Source: Verrucomicrobiota bacterium
GTDB taxonomy: Bacteria; Verrucomicrobiota; Verrucomicrobiia; Chthoniobacterales; JAFAMB01
DNA: 7,716 nucleotides
Direction: 5' to 3'
NCBI GenBank assembly: GCA_019242435.1
Contig: JAFAVN010000345.1
Span: 1-7,716 of the forward strand
Part shown: in pieces, positions 6,117 to 7,716 of the stretch
Layout of the letters: every line of letters starts with the position of its first letter
Numbering within the stretch: the first letter of the stretch is position 1
Made by a program: the position numbers and the translations under genes
Notes under the pieces: generated by a model
Seen by the model: only the letters and a program-made list of their open reading frames with translations
Told to the model about the DNA's origin: nothing
Database searches by the model: none

Positions 6117-7385
6117 ATGGCTCGGGCCTCTAATCTGACGATGTGCTCTTTCTGCGGAAAGAGCCACGCCGAAGTTCGAAAGCTGATTGCCGGGCCGGGG
6201 GTCTACATCTGCGACAATTGCATCAACGTTTGTAAGGGTATCCTGGATAAGGAGTTGAATGAAGATGCTCGCCGGCAGACGACGACGCTCCGGGTACCGA
6301 AGCCTGCTGAGATTCGCCGCGAGCTGGATCACCACGTGATCGGACAGGAGGCCGCTAAAAAGGTTCTTTCGGTAGCGGTACATAATCATTACAAGCGGAT
6401 CCTACATTCCAGTACCGGCAAAGACCTCGCCCTCGATCCTCATGCTGATGTGGAGATCGAGAAAAGCAACATCCTCATGATTGGGCCGACTGGGTGCGGT
6501 AAGACCCTTCTTGCCCGAACGTTAGCACGGATTCTGGATGTGCCGTTCTGTATTGCGGATGCAACCACGTTGACGGAGGCGGGTTATGTCGGCGAAGACG
6601 TGGAGAACATCATTTTGCGGCTTCTGCAGAATGCCGATTACGACGTCAAACGAGCGGAGATCGGCATCGTTTATATCGACGAGATCGATAAGATTGGGCG
6701 GAAGACCGACAATGTGAGTATTACTCGTGACGTGTCCGGTGAAGGCGTGCAGCAGGCCCTTCTAAAGATCCTCGAAGGTAGTAGCTGCAACGTCCCGCCT
6801 CAAGGTGGACGCAAGCATCCCCATCAGGAGTATATCCAGGTTAACACCGAGAAAATTTTATTTATTTGCGGGGGAGCGTTCGTCGGCTTGGATCGTATCA
6901 TTAATCGGCGCTTAGGAAATCGAGTGCTAGGCTTTCACTCCGCTCAAGCCAGCTCGCCGGAGCTGCAAAAGCGGGAAACTCTGCGTCACACTGAACCCGA
7001 GGATTTGCTGGCGTTCGGGATGATTCCGGAGTTCATCGGGCGGCTACCGATCGTTACGGCGCTCGACAGTTTAACCGAGGATGAACTGATCCTCATTCTG
7101 ACCGACACCCGTAACGCCATGGTCAAGCAGTATACGAAACTGCTGGCAATGGAAGGGGTCAATTTGGTGGTTACTAAAGACGCTTTGCGTGCCATGGCTC
7201 AGCAGGCAGCGAACAAGGGTACAGGCGCCAGGGCGCTCCGCTCCATGTTCGAAAAGATCATGCTTGACGTAATGTACGATGTTCCTAGTCGGGAGGATAT
7301 CGCCGACGTCGTGATCAACCGAGCGGTCGTCGAGGGCAAACGAGCACCTTTGATTCGCCGGAAGCAGGACAAAGACGCGGCTTAG
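6117..7385 (+). CDS. clpX: ATP-dependent Clp protease ATP-binding subunit ClpX
   Basis: ClpX is the AAA+ hexameric unfoldase that recognises tagged substrates and feeds ClpP. The 422-residue product is full length (E. coli has 424). In order: N-terminal C4 zinc-binding domain with C10, C13, C32 and C35; Walker A GPTGCGKT at 123-130; pore-1 loop GYVGED at 156-161; Walker B with D188 and E189 in YIDEID; pore-2 segment RDVSGEGVQQ at 204-213; RKH loop R232-K233-H234; the ClpP-docking tripeptide as L271-G272-F273 (IGF in E. coli); arginine finger R309 in FIGRLP; and sensor 2 R375 in GARALR. The docking loop confirms partnership with the neighbouring ClpP. The ATG 31 bases after clpP gives the expected N-terminus; no Shine-Dalgarno is evident. 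It is the last gene of the tig-clpP-clpX block. Confidence 0.97.
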   Translation: MARASNLTMCSFCGKSHAEVRKLIAGPGVYICDNCINVCKGILDKELNEDARRQTTTLRVPKPAEIRRELDHHVIGQEAAKKVLSVAVHNHYKRILHSSTGKDLALDPHADVEIEKSNILMIGPTGCGKTLLARTLARILDVPFCIADATTLTEAGYVGEDVENIILRLLQNADYDVKRAEIGIVYIDEIDKIGRKTDNVSITRDVSGEGVQQALLKILEGSSCNVPPQGGRKHPHQEYIQVNTEKILFICGGAFVGLDRIINRRLGNRVLGFHSAQASSPELQKRETLRHTEPEDLLAFGMIPEFIGRLPIVTALDSLTEDELILILTDTRNAMVKQYTKLLAMEGVNLVVTKDALRAMAQQAANKGTGARALRSMFEKIMLDVMYDVPSREDIADVVINRAVVEGKRAPLIRRKQDKDAA

Positions 7386-7449
7386 TCTGCGTTCCTCGCG
7401 GATTGACAGCTTGCGGGGTAGTCAGCCGTCTTTGTACGCGAAACGCAGA
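7386..7449 (+). other. Interrupted inverted repeat after clpX
   Basis: TCTGCGTT at 7386-7393 is perfectly complementary to AACGCAGA at 7442-7449, and CGCG at 7397-7400 faces CGCG at 7437-7440, leaving a loop of about 36 bases. There is no T-run, so a role as terminator is unproven. Inside it, TTGACA at 7403-7408 is a perfect -35 hexamer, but no good -10 box lies 16-18 bases downstream (CCGTCT at 17), so a promoter call is weak. Confidence 0.25.
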
Positions 7450-7462
7450 GCATGGAAACGTA

Positions 7463-7716
7463 ATGAGCTGGCGACGGCAATTGCTTAATTATATTCTCGC
7501 GGGCGGCGTACTGCTCGCCGGCGGTTCTGCATGCCGGAGGGCACAGCCTACGGATCAAGAATTAACGCAAAAGCTCGTTGGTACATGGATCACAGATGAA
7601 ACCGGAGGGAATTACCGATTCTATGGGGAAAATAGCTTCCATCGAGACGGAATGCACTCTGCGGACGAGATCATGCATGCGGACGGCGGTACTACCAGAT
7701 GGAGTTTTTCCGGCGT
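7463..7716 (+). CDS. Putative lipoprotein, 5' part only, runs off the window
   Basis: The first 84 codons of an open frame that continues past the window edge; I do not recognise a family with confidence. It begins MSWRRQLLNY, followed by the hydrophobic core ILAGGVLLAGG and then S-A-C24, which looks like a bacterial signal peptide. The lipobox would be G-S-A-C, with Gly instead of the usual Leu at -3, so lipidation is likely but not certain; cleavage by the ordinary signal peptidase is the alternative. The mature part starts with a polar stretch and then LVGTWITDETGGNYRFYGENSF-like sequence. The LVGTW followed by aromatic beta-strand pattern is common in lipocalin-like or similar small beta-barrel envelope proteins, a guess only. 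GGAA five bases before the ATG is a fair ribosome site. It lies 77 bases after clpX on the same strand. Confidence 0.65.
   Translation, partial: MSWRRQLLNYILAGGVLLAGGSACRRAQPTDQELTQKLVGTWITDETGGNYRFYGENSFHRDGMHSADEIMHADGGTTRWSFSG

Noticed and set aside
7452..7463. A three-codon frame ATG GAA ACG TAA whose stop overlaps the start of the last gene (TAATG).
   Set aside because: Such tiny overlapping frames are common by chance; its GGAA also serves as the likely ribosome site for the real gene. No evidence of a regulatory leader peptide.

Overview
The window is an ordinary bacterial chromosomal segment. It carries seven coding regions, six of them complete and confidently assigned to a family, plus repeat DNA between genes. 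I see no phage, insertion-sequence, CRISPR, rRNA or tRNA gene, and no clear new multi-gene system. The core is a protein-quality-control block: trigger factor (tig), ClpP and ClpX in the conserved order, with gaps of 17 and 30 bases. Upstream on the same strand are a GatB/YqeY-type protein, the isoprenoid enzyme IspD and an M16 zinc protease. Base composition looks moderate in GC, and most starts lack a strong Shine-Dalgarno sequence. Together with the repeat types this loosely suggests a soil Verrucomicrobiota-like organism (Chthoniobacterales/Udaeobacter style). That placement is an inference from general impression, not a proven match.

Layout: positions 1-119 hold no gene I can support. 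A minus-strand exported DUF1460 protein (120-1043) is divergent from the rest. The divergent spacer 1044-1429 is almost filled by a roughly 320-bp imperfect palindrome, two diverged copies (about 82% identical by hand count) of a ~120-bp repeat in inverted orientation. Then, all on the plus strand: yqeY (1430-1882), ispD (1972-2682), an M16 peptidase (2702-3973), a 100-bp gap containing five CCCGGAA-like heptamers, tig (4074-5402), clpP (5420-6085), clpX (6117-7385), a short spacer with an interrupted inverted repeat, and the 5' part of a putative lipoprotein gene that runs off the window at 7463.

How the genes fit together: trigger factor meets nascent chains at the ribosome. ClpX unfolds tagged or damaged proteins and threads them into the ClpP chamber. 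The M16 protease may add peptide or protein turnover. IspD makes CDP-methylerythritol in the non-mevalonate isoprenoid pathway and YqeY is linked by homology to the GatB C-terminal domain; they appear to be neighbours in transcription rather than partners in function. Observations most worth following up are the foldback repeat between the divergent genes, the N-terminal extensions and spurious reading frames it creates, and the heptamer array upstream of tig.
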